A DNA stretch of 64,000 nucleotides from Acidithiobacillus sp. HP-2 (GCF_015100155.1 NZ_JACKZA010000009.1:1-64000), one strand, 5' to 3'. Shown: positions 33,362-42,378, numbered from the stretch's first letter. Made by a program: numbers and translations. Notes: generated by a model from the letters alone, not told the origin.

Positions 33362-34456
33362 ATGATCCCTATCACCCCAGACATCATCGGACCTGGCATC
33401 GAAGAAGAATATGCCGATGCCATGGAACGCATCGACTTCCTGTACAACCAGTTCAAATCATATCCTGAATCCAACGATACTCCACAGGGCCGCCTCCTGC
33501 TCAGCATAGGGTGGTTTAAAAGAGAAATCATCGGTCAACATCTGTCTATTCCTGTCGACAAATCTCATCGTCATACTATTGCTTATATGTATACAAGTGG
33601 CGATCTTGGCGGCCCTGAACAGGGCAACACCGAGGATGTCGATATTGCCTTGGGAGAGTTGCTCATGGTTTTGGATGGCGATGGTCTGATAAAAAAGCGC
33701 CACTATCCCGTGCTCATCGCACAAATAAATGACTTCGCAGCGCTAGTAGCACAGAATGTTAAAACGTCGGATATATTGCCCATAGAGAAAGAGGCATTGG
33801 CACAGCTCAATGAAATAAAAGAGCAACTCACAGACCATAAAATTGATCTTCCAGTGTCAAAAAATGATTATCCGGCATGGAAAGATCCAACAGCCCTTGT
33901 ACATTTCAATGATAGAGGGTTACCAAATGGATGGGCAATGAGAAAACAAATCACTCTTTCCGTGTTTAGTGGCTACACTCCATACCCTGCAAAAAAACCG
34001 CCCTTACCCGCACCCCATCCCAGGCTCACCCAGCGTGCAGCCGATCTCAGTCCCGTGCGGGATTGGCTGGTGGCCAGGACCAGCACCGTTCCTCAGGCCA
34101 TGGCTGAACTCAACCAGATCATGCGTGGACGCATGCTCGAAAAGTCGGATTACCCCACCGTCGTCAACCAGATCAATCACTATTTGAAACGTGTCGACAG
34201 ATATGTACCCGTCCAGGGACGATCCCCCGCAGCACGGTCTGCCCTGACGCAGATGCGGGAAATCATGGCCAGACTCCATCACCACGAAATAGACCTCCCC
34301 GTTGAACGGGATCCATACCCGGAACTGGGTGCGTTCACCACCCTGGCGGGCCTCCTCGACCAACACGATGCCGATGATTGGCTCTATTTCAACGAAATCT
34401 ACTACGAGATTTTCTATGCACGGTGCCCCAACCCTGTCTGGAAAGGCGCGCAATAA
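33362..34456 (+). CDS. Hypothetical protein with internal duplication
   Basis: 364 residues if started at ATG 33362 (MIPITPDIIGPG); the frame is open back to 33245. No family recognised. Two segments are related: ELLMVLDGDGLIKKRHYPVL with QLTDHKIDLPVSKNDYP, and ELNQIMRGRMLEKSDYPTVV with RLHHHEIDLPVERDPYP, both with an L-x-Q-M/I-x-E core, so a unit of about 85 residues has been duplicated. It is soluble, acidic at the C-terminus, and has no signal peptide. Confidence 0.65.
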   Translation: MIPITPDIIGPGIEEEYADAMERIDFLYNQFKSYPESNDTPQGRLLLSIGWFKREIIGQHLSIPVDKSHRHTIAYMYTSGDLGGPEQGNTEDVDIALGELLMVLDGDGLIKKRHYPVLIAQINDFAALVAQNVKTSDILPIEKEALAQLNEIKEQLTDHKIDLPVSKNDYPAWKDPTALVHFNDRGLPNGWAMRKQITLSVFSGYTPYPAKKPPLPAPHPRLTQRAADLSPVRDWLVARTSTVPQAMAELNQIMRGRMLEKSDYPTVVNQINHYLKRVDRYVPVQGRSPAARSALTQMREIMARLHHHEIDLPVERDPYPELGAFTTLAGLLDQHDADDWLYFNEIYYEIFYARCPNPVWKGAQ

Positions 34457-34715
34457 GGGGGTTGAACCACAAACCGCCGAATTTTCCGTCGCCCGGCTTA
34501 CCGATCGCCCGGCAAGCGGTTTGGTACGCTCAGCCCCAGTTCCCTGGCTGTCAAACAGCGCTGCTGATTGACCAGCTTTCAGCAGAAATCAGCGTTTGGA
34601 TTGTTCACTCCTGAAAAGATCAGTATTCTGCCAAAATACAAAATTTTCAATGCGCTAATGGTTCATATTCCGCGATATGGGCTGGTAAAACCGAATACTG
34701 ACGGATAGCTATCGA

Positions 34716-35531
34716 ATGATGCCGATTAACATTCAATGGAAGGGGCTCCCAATCAACTTAACTCAGAGTGATACCGAACTGGCTCTGCTGCTGCCGCATC
34801 GTGCGGATCTCCCGCTTCTGGAGTATCTGCCACTGGTTTTCCTCAGCGGTGCAGAAGACCTTCTGTTACCCGAACCAGAAGACTTGGGAATCAGGGTTGG
34901 CCAGAGCGCGATTATTTATGACGAAGAAGAGGATGACAGTGGCACCCTGTGCCATACCCAGGATTGGGACCTGGGAGATCTGGTTTTGAAACCTTCCTTA
35001 TCCACCCTCGACAATATGCCCAGCTACCGCAAATCGCTCATCTTCATTTTGGCTAAACCGTATTTGCTGGGTTTTTTTGCGGACTGGAAGTACTTTCAAA
35101 AAGAGGCACATCATTTTCGGCGACCGCAGCGTGTATTGCGCAGGCGGACTCGCAAAACGCAGCGGATAAGACTCGAAGGAAAGATTACTATCCGTCGTCG
35201 GGATGGCACATCGCTGTTTGCCCAGCTCTATGATTTCACTCCGACAGGGGCAGGATTTTACACCAGTGCAACGGGATTCCGTGTCGGCGAGATGCTGTTG
35301 GTGGAATTTGATATTGCGGATTGCGGGACTTGTGAGACGACTGCCACTATTGCCCGTATCGAGAACCTGGTCCATTCCAGCCATGCTTACCTGATCGGTG
35401 TTCATTTCAAGCTCACAGAAGCCCAGCATCGCAAAGCCGAGCAGCTGTATCTCTGCAAGAAGGCGGAAATGATTCAGCAACTGGCTAGCCCTGAACGGCA
35501 CCGTTGGGCGCCACCGAGCCCATCTGGTTAA
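34716..35531 (+). CDS. PilZ-domain protein
   Basis: 271 residues. The C-terminal 110 residues have a PilZ look: basic RRRTRKTQRIRLEGKITI, then YDFTPTGAGFYT in the place of the D/N-x-S-x-x-G motif, and LIGVHFKLT. The serine is replaced by Pro-Thr, so cyclic-di-GMP binding should be tested. The N-terminal 130 residues are unrecognised and acidic. In an island of pili and adhesins, a cyclic-di-GMP effector would fit. There is nothing notable in the 260 bp upstream. Confidence 0.75.
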   Translation: MMPINIQWKGLPINLTQSDTELALLLPHRADLPLLEYLPLVFLSGAEDLLLPEPEDLGIRVGQSAIIYDEEEDDSGTLCHTQDWDLGDLVLKPSLSTLDNMPSYRKSLIFILAKPYLLGFFADWKYFQKEAHHFRRPQRVLRRRTRKTQRIRLEGKITIRRRDGTSLFAQLYDFTPTGAGFYTSATGFRVGEMLLVEFDIADCGTCETTATIARIENLVHSSHAYLIGVHFKLTEAQHRKAEQLYLCKKAEMIQQLASPERHRWAPPSPSG

Positions 35532-35807
35532 AAATACCTATGCCCGCTGCCGATTGGCTATCTTCGGGATGACGCTGCCAGAATGCACCGTTATCCAACT
35601 GCCTCATCACCAAACGCGACATGGGAAACTTCCGAGAGCCTTGACGGGCAATGCGTACAGTTATTTCCTTCCCTCTGAGAACAGAGATGGAGATCCAAGG
35701 TCTTCGTCTGGAAAGCATCCAGATGATAACCTCATACGCCATCTGGAATACACTTAGAAGGAAAATATTATCGTTTCTTCATGGTGTATGATAATATATT
35801 TTAAATA
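35532..35807. other. Intergenic stretch without a convincing gene
   Basis: Open frames exist on both strands (for example 35485-35742 on the minus strand) but none has a start signal or recognisable motif. From about 35760 the sequence turns strongly AT-rich and leads into the promoter-like element at 35808. Confidence 0.4.
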
Positions 35808-35836
35808 TTGACAATCAATTAATTATAACTAATTAT
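35808..35836 (+). promoter_or_regulatory. Sigma-70-type promoter candidate
   Basis: A consensus -35 box TTGACA is followed after 17 bp by AATTAT (four of six -10 positions). It sits 23 bp before a short Cys-rich ORF. Confidence 0.45.
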
Positions 35837-35858
35837 AAGAAATAAATATCTTTTCATT

Positions 35859-35975
35859 ATGCCGAAATGCCAACCCGAATCCCGCAACTTATCCGTTTGC
35901 TGCACACTGGATCACAAACCGGACAGACCCTGTGCGGGCGCCTGCGAATCTTGCGCCCCACATTGTCCCGTCTGA
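35859..35975 (+). CDS. 38-residue Cys-rich small protein candidate
   Basis: A short ORF, ATG to TGA, encoding a 38-residue peptide with seven Cys: C4, C14, C15, C25, C29, C32 and C36, the last four spaced C-x3-C-x2-C-x3-C (CAGACESCAPHC). This suggests metal or iron-sulfur binding. No family is recognised. The ribosome site is weak. It lies in a remnant-rich area and could itself be a fragment. Confidence 0.4.
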   Translation: MPKCQPESRNLSVCCTLDHKPDRPCAGACESCAPHCPV

Positions 35976-36029
35976 TTGTCAAACAGCGTTTAAAAATGAC
36001 CAAGTAACAGCGTATATTTTTGACCAGTT

Positions 36030-36155
36030 TTAGAGAGGGTGGCTGCGACGTTTTTTGAACCGGTAAGAATCGTTTCCGGTCTCCAGAATATCGCAGTGGT
36101 GGGTCAGTCGATCGAGAAGCGCCGTGGTCAAGGTGCCCTGCTGCCCGATTTCAGA
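36030..36155 (-). pseudogene. IS21-family istB remnant
   Basis: The last 41 codons of an IstB-like helper ATPase remain: [20 protein letters not shown], then DSYRFKKRR and the stop. The [10 protein letters not shown] and [10 protein letters not shown] motifs are typical of the IstB C-terminus. Everything upstream is gone, so this is the scar of an old IS21 insertion. The + strand shows a run ending at 36305 that is not recognised. Confidence 0.8.
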
Positions 36156-36789
36156 TCGATCCAGGCCTATCCGATAGCGCACGAATTAGTTTCTATGGCA
36201 CAGGATTTAGCCACTTTGTTTTGGTCAAATGCAGCACAGGACCCGCGCCTATCGAAAAGTTTCCGGGAGATGGCGATAACGCACGCGGAAAATCTGATCC
36301 GGTAAACATCCCTACGCTCTGTGTCAGGACCCATACCGAGTGTAAAACCTGAGAAAATGCTGCAGCCGCTCGGCATTAAAGGCCGCATATTTTTGTTTTG
36401 AGTGCAAAGACCAATTTGGTGGGCGGGCATACTGTCGAACCCATCAGAAACAGTTTCCAGAGTAGGCGTAGCCGCTGTACTTGCCATTATTCTCCCGATC
36501 TCATCGGCTGCCTACGCTTCTGATGGACTCGGAAAAACATTAAATACGTACTATGGTACCGAGAACCTCAGCTTCGGTGGTTTGACCTACTCAGGTTCTG
36601 ATGGTGGTACGATCCCACAGATACGTTTGGGTGGAAGCTCTCGTATTGGAGATTTTTACCTTGGAGACTCTGCGCGCCTGGCCTTCGGGAAAATCGATGG
36701 CCTTAAAGCAGATAGATACTCATTTAACTTTATGCCTGGCTGGATCATCGTAAGCGTTCAGCGAACCCACCCTTGCGGATTGGCGCCAA

Positions 36790-38427
36790 TCAGGCTAATG
36801 CAGATTTTTTCCAGTTCCACGGCAAGAGTTCGTGGAGTTTTTTGTTGGGCCAGGTCGGGAGCTTTTCGAGGACATCACAGAGGTACGCGAAGGGCTCGAT
36901 ACCGTTAAGCTTGCACGTTTCGATGATGCTGTAGAAGGACGCGGCCCGTTCACCACCAGCGTCATTGCCCACGAACAAGAAATTCTTGCGACCAATGGCC
37001 ACACCCCGCAGCGCCCGCTCTACCGGATTATTGTCGATGCTGAGCTGACCTTCTTCGAGGTACAGCGTCAGCCCCTTCCAACGCTTCAGCGCATAGCCGA
37101 TGGCTTTAGCGATGCCACTTTTCGGTGCCACCTGCATCTGGGTTTCCGTGAGCCAGATATGGAAGGCTTCCAGCAGGGGGCCAGCACGCTGCTGCCGGGC
37201 GACCACTTTCTGATCCGGTGGCGATGCCTTGATCTCCGTCTCAATGGCGTAGAGTTTGGCGATCCAGGCCAACGCCTTCTGGGCTACCGGACTGGGGCCG
37301 CGCTGTTCCACGTCATAGAAGTGGCGGCGGACATGCGCCCAGCATCCGGCTTCTGTGACTTGTTCCTTGCGGTAGAGGGCATCATAGCCCCCATAGTCAT
37401 CGGTCTGGAGGATGCCTTGCCAGTCGCCCAGAAAGTGCTGCGGGTGAATGCCCTTACGGTCCGGGGCGTAATCAAAGATCACGATGGGATGCGGGGCATC
37501 CGCCTGACTGCGATACACCCAGAGATAAGCTTTGCCCGTCTTGCCGCTGCCGGGGTTGAGGACCGGCAAGGGCGTCTCGTCGGCGTGCAGAATCTTTCCT
37601 TCCAGCAAGGCCATTTTGCAGGCTTCGGCGAGCAGGCTGATCCAGTACTCGCCCTGACCCAGCCAACTGCAGAGGGTAGCGCGTGAGATCGGTACGCCCG
37701 CTCGCTGGTACTGGGTTTCCTGCCGGTACAAAGGCAGATGATCGACATGTTTCGCCGTCATCACCTGAGCCACCAGGCGCGCCGTGGGCAAGCCCTTGTC
37801 AATCACCTGGGCCGGTAATGCCGGACTTTCAAGGGTACCGCAGGGGCGGCAGGCCAGTTTGGGGCGGATGTGGCGAATCACCTGGAAGCGTCCGGGGATA
37901 TAATCCAGCTTTTCGCTGATCTCTTCTCCGATGGTTTCGAGTGGCCCCCCACATTGCGCGCACGTGCACGTCTTGGGATCGTGATGCACTTCCACCCGGG
38001 GCAGGTGGGCGGGGATCGCCATGCGGCCGGGGTGGCGGCGTACGGGATGGGCAGGGAGCGTTACGGCCTGCGCATCGGCGGCTGCTCCCTCTGCACGACC
38101 AGCGGTCACGGCTGCGCTGTCTTCCAGAACGGTTTCGAGGAGGCTTTCCATCGCCGCGATTTCGGTATCCAACGTTTCTTGCCAGAGACTGATCTGGTCG
38201 GGAGAGAGTTTTTCCGAACGGCGACCGAATCGCCAGCGCTGCAGTTTGGCGATGGTGCTTTCCAGGCGGGCAATGGTTTCATCGCGCAGGGCGATGGCCG
38301 CTTGCTGTTGAGCGATGATCCGGGTGCGTTCTGCCTCTTGTTCCTCCTGTTGTTGCAGCAGGCTCAACACCAGATCGCGCAAAGCGTCCGGGCTGGTGGG
38401 AAGAGGTACGGGAGTCGTTGAAATCAT
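36790..38427 (-). CDS. tnpC: IS66 transposase TnpC
   Basis: 545 residues: an N-terminal leucine-zipper-like coiled coil (about 20-65), the conserved WRFGRRSEKL, a Zn-binding region (TCTCAQCGG and LACRPCGT), and the DDE domain with LHADETPLPVLNPGSGKTGK, LQTDDYGGYDALY and, near the end, NNPVERALRGVAIGRKNFLF. It is full length and should be active. Confidence 0.96.
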   Translation of the reverse strand: MISTTPVPLPTSPDALRDLVLSLLQQQEEQEAERTRIIAQQQAAIALRDETIARLESTIAKLQRWRFGRRSEKLSPDQISLWQETLDTEIAAMESLLETVLEDSAAVTAGRAEGAAADAQAVTLPAHPVRRHPGRMAIPAHLPRVEVHHDPKTCTCAQCGGPLETIGEEISEKLDYIPGRFQVIRHIRPKLACRPCGTLESPALPAQVIDKGLPTARLVAQVMTAKHVDHLPLYRQETQYQRAGVPISRATLCSWLGQGEYWISLLAEACKMALLEGKILHADETPLPVLNPGSGKTGKAYLWVYRSQADAPHPIVIFDYAPDRKGIHPQHFLGDWQGILQTDDYGGYDALYRKEQVTEAGCWAHVRRHFYDVEQRGPSPVAQKALAWIAKLYAIETEIKASPPDQKVVARQQRAGPLLEAFHIWLTETQMQVAPKSGIAKAIGYALKRWKGLTLYLEEGQLSIDNNPVERALRGVAIGRKNFLFVGNDAGGERAASFYSIIETCKLNGIEPFAYLCDVLEKLPTWPNKKLHELLPWNWKKSALA

Positions 38428-38476
38428 GGAAAAATAGTACCAGAAATGGTGTCTTTATACAAGCAATTCCAGTCAC

Positions 38477-38824
38477 TTACAGTAGTTTTGGTGTGCATTT
38501 TTCCAGGCTCGGTAACGGCGTCCACGGGCGCCCCTCTACCAGCATCGCCCACTGCGCAGCAGAGAGTTCCAGGGCGTCGGCATCAGCGCGGGGCCAATGG
38601 AGTCGCCCCTGATCCAGACGGCGATACACCAGCCAGAAGCCCAGTCCATCCCACAGTAATAATTTCAGACGATCCCCCCGGCGGTTGCGAAAGACAAAAG
38701 CATGACCGCAAAAAGGATCGGCAGCCAATACCCCCTGCACCTTGGCCGCCAGGCCATCAAAGCCCAGGCGCATATCCACGGGCGCTGCCGCGAGCCAAAT
38801 CCGGCTGCTCGAACTTAGCCACAT
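38477..38824 (-). CDS. tnpB: IS66 accessory protein TnpB
   Basis: 115 residues of the IS66 Orf2 type: WLAAAPVDMRLGFDGLAAKV, then FVFRNRRGDRLKLLLWDGLG and FWLVYRRLDQGR. Needed with TnpA for IS66 movement, though its biochemical role is not settled. It overlaps tnpA by 10 bp. Confidence 0.95.
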   Translation of the reverse strand: MWLSSSSRIWLAAAPVDMRLGFDGLAAKVQGVLAADPFCGHAFVFRNRRGDRLKLLLWDGLGFWLVYRRLDQGRLHWPRADADALELSAAQWAMLVEGRPWTPLPSLEKCTPKLL

Positions 38825-39153
38825 GGTCTTTCCAGAATCTGCACCAGGGTCTGGAGCCAGTGGGTATCTACCGGTGCCGCAAGCTTCAGGCTCCGACCGG
38901 AGAGCAGGTGAATTTCTACCGGTGAAACAGGCGTCCTGACCGGTGCAGCCAGAGTCACCGGCAAAAACCCTTCGGGCACGGCGGCCAGCAAAGGCCTACT
39001 CTCAGAATCAGCAAAGCGTTTGCGCCAGTAATGCAGCGTGGCAACGGCGATCCCCGTCTGCGCACAATAATGCTTAACCGTAAGGCCGCTCGCCTGAAAG
39101 GCATCCACTTGTTGCCGCCAATAAGCGACTTTCTCTGCTTTCTTCATCCCCAT
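38815..39153 (-). CDS. tnpA: IS66 accessory protein TnpA
   Basis: 112 residues. The N-terminal helix-turn-helix (YWRQQVDAFQASGLTVKHYC, then YWRKRF) is typical of IS66 Orf1 proteins, which probably bind the IS ends. It is the first gene of the IS operon. Confidence 0.93.
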   Translation of the reverse strand: MGMKKAEKVAYWRQQVDAFQASGLTVKHYCAQTGIAVATLHYWRKRFADSESRPLLAAVPEGFLPVTLAAPVRTPVSPVEIHLLSGRSLKLAAPVDTHWLQTLVQILERPCG

Positions 39154-39623
39154 CCCTCCGCGCTGAATGCAGATCAGGATCAGTCAGGACAGAAAATTTG
39201 GGAAGGTGGGTTGCTTAGACGCTTACGGATCATCCCTCTGAACAGCGATTTAGACATCATTCCATACGTACGTCTTGCCGCTGTGCTACAGGAGCAATAC
39301 TCCGGTACCAGTCTGCGAAATCCCGGGAACCGGGCTGATTTGAAGTTCGGGTACGATCTTGGTGGAGGAGCGGCATTACAATGGTCTCCTGTCAATCGGT
39401 TGGTGGTTATGCCAAGCGCTGATATTTCTTATTATCGACAAGGATACGCGCAATATAACAACAATAACGATACGCACTCGACCGTATACTTATCGACGAC
39501 TGAATATCGTGAAAAACTGGGCGTTTATTATTACCTGACGAACTGGTTAAATATCGGTGTTCATGTCGGTGCTGATCAGTTTGGCACAGGTACGAATTTA
39601 GCACACGCACTACATCTTCCGGT

Positions 39624-39649
39624 AAAAAAGCCCCTGAACATCAGGGGCT
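39624..39649 (-). terminator. Intrinsic terminator of the dsrE-tusA-sqr operon
   Basis: On the minus strand a perfect 9-bp stem, AGCCCCTGA-TGT-TCAGGGGCT, is followed by TTTTTT. It lies 50 bp after the DUF1641-like gene, inside the 3' end of the broken outer-membrane protein gene. Confidence 0.88.
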
Positions 39650-39699
39650 ACAAGCGGGGCGAGTAGAACACTTTAAAACGGTAAAAAGTTACCTCATGA

Positions 39700-40503
39700 T
39701 CAGTGTCTGAGTCGGCAGGAACGGAAATGTTTGCCGACAAGCATGAGGAACTGGATGGTTTGCTGGGTTTCCGGTTTTTTCATCATGTCCCAGAGTCCGG
39801 TGATTCCCCCCTTGGGCGCGGGGGCGCTGGCGGCCTCCTCAGTGGCACCACTGAGGCAGTGCAGGAAATCGGTGAGGATATGATCCTGATCCATTTTTTC
39901 AGCGACGGCGAGCAAACGGTCCATGACCCCGGTTCGCGTTGCCCGGTCGAGCAGGCACATGGCATCGGTCGCCAACGTGGCCAGACGCGAGACCATCTCA
40001 TCACTCATGGAATCACCGGCGGCCCCCGCCATCCGGGCCAGATGGACGATACGCTCCAGATCGCCGTTTTCCACCAGAGAGCTGATGGCCGGTAAGGCAT
40101 GGACCACCTGACTGCGGTTCACCCGATCCAGTAAATCCATACCATCGCTGGCCAGACCCGCCAGACGACCCACCATTTCATCACTCATGGAATCGGCAGC
40201 GGCCCCACTCAGCCGCGCCAGTTGCACGATGCGCTCCAGATCGCCGTTTTCCACCAGGGAACTGATGGCCGGCAGGGCCCGCGCCACCTGGCTGCGGGTG
40301 ACCTGATCCACCAGATCCAGACCGTCGCTGGCCAACCCCGCCAGACGACCCACCATTTCATCACTCATGGAGTCTGCTGCCGCACCACTCAGCCGTGCCA
40401 GGTGCACAATGCGTTCGAGATCCCCGTTCTGCACCAGATGGACCAGGGCCTCTTGGGCGCGTTGCAGCTCATCTTCAGAAGTTTCTGCCAGGACCGCAGC
40501 CAT
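39700..40503 (-). CDS. DUF1641-like protein with three 60-residue repeats
   Basis: 267 residues. The first 200 are three tandem helical repeats of 60 residues with the core NGDLERIVHLARLSGAAADS, then MSDEMVGRLAGLASDG; the first two are nearly identical. The C-terminus (GGITGLWDMMKKPETQQTIQ and FLMLVGKHF) resembles DUF1641, a domain often encoded beside sulfide:quinone reductases. It follows the SQR-like gene by 11 bp. I infer an accessory or oligomerisation role for that enzyme. Confidence 0.75.
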   Translation of the reverse strand: MAAVLAETSEDELQRAQEALVHLVQNGDLERIVHLARLSGAAADSMSDEMVGRLAGLASDGLDLVDQVTRSQVARALPAISSLVENGDLERIVQLARLSGAAADSMSDEMVGRLAGLASDGMDLLDRVNRSQVVHALPAISSLVENGDLERIVHLARMAGAAGDSMSDEMVSRLATLATDAMCLLDRATRTGVMDRLLAVAEKMDQDHILTDFLHCLSGATEEAASAPAPKGGITGLWDMMKKPETQQTIQFLMLVGKHFRSCRLRH

Positions 40504-40514
40504 ACGTCACCTCC

Positions 40515-41654
40515 TCAGAGTAAACCACGGGCAGTTGCCCAATAGAGTTTGTTATAGGACATCTTGAAGGCATGTACGGCTCCGGTAGGCGCTTTCGGCT
40601 GGGGCGGGGTTTTATAATCGAACATGGCATACGTTGCCCGATCCTTGCCCGCCTCAATAAAGCAGAACACCTTGCCATCATAACTGCGCACAGGCCGTCC
40701 CATCTTGAGGACCGCCGCCACATTCTCGGCAGCGGTTTCCGCTTCGAAGTGGGCCGTTGAACCCGCCTTACTGATGGGCAAATTGGTGGTATCCCCCAGC
40801 ACCAGAACATTCTTGCCATGCTCCCCTTCCATGTGCAGGGAAGAGCGATTGGTGGGAATCCAGCCGTTTTCGCCCAGACCATTTTTCTCGATGACCTCCT
40901 GACCCTTATGGGGCGGCACCGCCACCAGCAGATCGTATTTCACCGCGCCGCCTTCTTCGCTCAGCACCTGGGCATTCTTGCCATCCACTTCCTTCATGTT
41001 GAACAGGGTTTCGTATTTGATGCCCATCCGGTCAAATTCCGGCGCCGCCCACTTGGCCACATTCTCCAGACTGTGCACCCGGCCAATGGGGTAAGTGTAA
41101 TAGAACTCGGTCTTGTCCAGCAGGCCGCGATCCTTGATGAAGTCATGCATCGCGAAGGTGATCTCCAGGGGGATCATCGGGCACTTGTGCGGCAGCCCGA
41201 CGGTGATCACGATACGCCCACCCTTGAAATCCGACAGTTGCTTGAAGAAGTCCACGGCATTTTCTGCGGTATAGCAGTTAATGGAATTTTCCTTGAGACC
41301 GGGAATTTTCTCGGGCAGGGGACGCGAACCGGTCGAAATCACGATCAGGTCGTACTCATGCACCTTGCCGCTTTTGCATTTGACGTGATTTTCGGCCAGA
41401 TGAAATTCTTCAACCGGATCCACATGAAATTCAATCCCCGGCTCCAGCAGGCTTTGCTGTTCGCGGACCAGTTCATCGGGCGTTGCCCGACCCATGGCGA
41501 CATACAACCAGCCGGGTTGATACACATGCTCATGACTGGCAGACAGCATCGTAATGCGCGCCTTGCCGGTTTTCATTTCATGGTGGATACGCCGTGCCAG
41601 ATGATTGGCAAAAATGGTACCGCCCATACCGCCACCTACGACCAGAATTCTCAT
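40515..41654 (-). CDS. Sulfide:quinone reductase-like flavoprotein
   Basis: 379 residues. The N-terminal FAD-binding motif is VVGGGMGGTIFANHLA; a second dinucleotide region has VISTGSRPLP and VLVLGDTTNLP. Three cysteines, C127, C158 (GLPHKCPMIP) and C331 (KVFCFIEAG), match the number and rough spacing of the three redox cysteines of Acidithiobacillus SQR (128, 160, 356). An aromatic/Leu-rich tail could meet the membrane. It would oxidise sulfide or a carrier-bound persulfide and reduce quinone. Genes for TusA and DsrE come just before it, suggesting a persulfide relay. Confidence 0.82.
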   Translation of the reverse strand: MRILVVGGGMGGTIFANHLARRIHHEMKTGKARITMLSASHEHVYQPGWLYVAMGRATPDELVREQQSLLEPGIEFHVDPVEEFHLAENHVKCKSGKVHEYDLIVISTGSRPLPEKIPGLKENSINCYTAENAVDFFKQLSDFKGGRIVITVGLPHKCPMIPLEITFAMHDFIKDRGLLDKTEFYYTYPIGRVHSLENVAKWAAPEFDRMGIKYETLFNMKEVDGKNAQVLSEEGGAVKYDLLVAVPPHKGQEVIEKNGLGENGWIPTNRSSLHMEGEHGKNVLVLGDTTNLPISKAGSTAHFEAETAAENVAAVLKMGRPVRSYDGKVFCFIEAGKDRATYAMFDYKTPPQPKAPTGAVHAFKMSYNKLYWATARGLL

Positions 41655-41712
41655 GATGTCACTCTCCTTAGGGTTTTACGCCAGGGTTTTGCGCCTGCGG
41701 TTGTTTGTGCTT

Positions 41713-41943
41713 CTACTTGGCCTTGCGGACCCGGATGTGCCAGGTGCCTTCGCCGTCCTGCTCAGTATCCACCATTTCGTGACCAACTTTTTTGACCCAC
41801 TCCGGCACATCTGCCGCCGAACCGGTATCCGTGGACAGCAATTCCAGGGTGTCCCCGACCTGCATCATTTTTATGTTGGAAATCAGTTCCATCAGCGGCC
41901 CCGGACAAAAACTGCCACGGGCATCTACGACGCGTTCACTCAT
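41713..41943 (-). CDS. tusA: TusA-family sulfur carrier
   Basis: 76 residues with the active-site motif FCPGPLMEL (Cys 13, C-P-x-P), the beta-alpha-beta fold pattern (VGDTLELLSTDTGSAADVPEW) and usual length. TusA proteins carry sulfane sulfur on this Cys in the cytoplasm and hand it to partners such as DsrE or the sHdr system. It sits 12 bp after dsrE. Confidence 0.94.
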   Translation of the reverse strand: MSERVVDARGSFCPGPLMELISNIKMMQVGDTLELLSTDTGSAADVPEWVKKVGHEMVDTEQDGEGTWHIRVRKAK

Positions 41944-41955
41944 GTGCTCCTCCTT

Positions 41956-42342
41956 TTAAAAAGTCAGAATCTGACCGCCTTCGGCGTCACTCAGGAATTT
42001 GGTCAGGCCCAGAGGCCCGGCCACGATTTCTTCCATGCCATCTTCTTTGACGTCGAGGACATCCATAGCCATGGAGCAGGCCCAGATTTTGGCATCGCCC
42101 AGTTCCACTGCCTGCTCGAAGATCTGGTAGAAGGGAGGCACCTTACGTTCGGCCATGACTTCTCCCAGCTTGCCTTCAGCGGGCGCCTCCTTGCTATGGC
42201 CCTTCACAAAGTAGGGGAAGGCGTTCATCGACAGAAAAATATGGACGTCGGTTCCGGATACCGCCGCTACGGACGCCGCCATGGCGGCAAATTGCAACTT
42301 CTCGCGCTCGCCGCTTAAACAAATGATGTACATGCCTGACAT
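41956..42342 (-). CDS. dsrE: DsrE-family sulfurtransferase (DsrE2-like)
   Basis: 128 residues. It starts with a DsrE-type strand ([20 protein letters not shown]) and has the conserved Cys in [14 protein letters not shown], typical of DsrE2-like proteins in sulfur oxidisers. It is thought to accept sulfane sulfur and exchange it with TusA. The first gene of the operon, it has GGAG before the ATG and a sigma-54 promoter 37 bp upstream. Confidence 0.88.
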   Translation of the reverse strand: MSGMYIICLSGEREKLQFAAMAASVAAVSGTDVHIFLSMNAFPYFVKGHSKEAPAEGKLGEVMAERKVPPFYQIFEQAVELGDAKIWACSMAMDVLDVKEDGMEEIVAGPLGLTKFLSDAEGGQILTF

Positions 42343-42378
42343 TGTGTCTCCCGATCGTATGTGAATGCGTTAGCAATA

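Larger units (their letters stand above)
36750..39226 (-). mobile_element. Complete IS66-family element, 2,477 bp
   Basis: The ends read GTAAGCGTTCAGCGAACCCA and, on the other strand, GTAAGCGTCTAAGCAACCCA, typical IS66 imperfect terminal repeats. The 8-bp sequence GGATCATC stands on both sides (36742-36749 and 39227-39234), a proper target duplication. It contains tnpA, tnpB and tnpC on the minus strand, all open. It looks intact and recent. Confidence 0.97.
36402..39666 (+). pseudogene. Outer-membrane protein gene split by IS66
   Basis: The 5' part (36402-36749) encodes a signal-peptide-like stretch (VGVAAVLAIILPISSAAYAS) and amphipathic strands (SFGGLTYSGSDGG, YLGDSARLAFGKIDG). The 3' part continues after the second target copy at 39235 (PLNSDLDIIPYVRLAAVLQE, KFGYDLGGGAALQWSPVN, YYYLTNWLNIGVHVG). 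Joined across the IS they give about 259 residues in one frame, a beta-barrel-like protein of unknown role. The GTG start at 36402 is uncertain, and the C-terminus lacks the expected final aromatic, so the gene may also be damaged at its ends. Confidence 0.82.

Noticed and set aside
35485-35757. ORFs on both strands after the PilZ gene
   Set aside because: No ribosome site, no motif, overlap with the end of the PilZ gene; probably chance.
36167-36487. Minus-strand ORF across the IS21 scar
   Set aside because: Not in the frame of the IstB remnant and without recognisable content.
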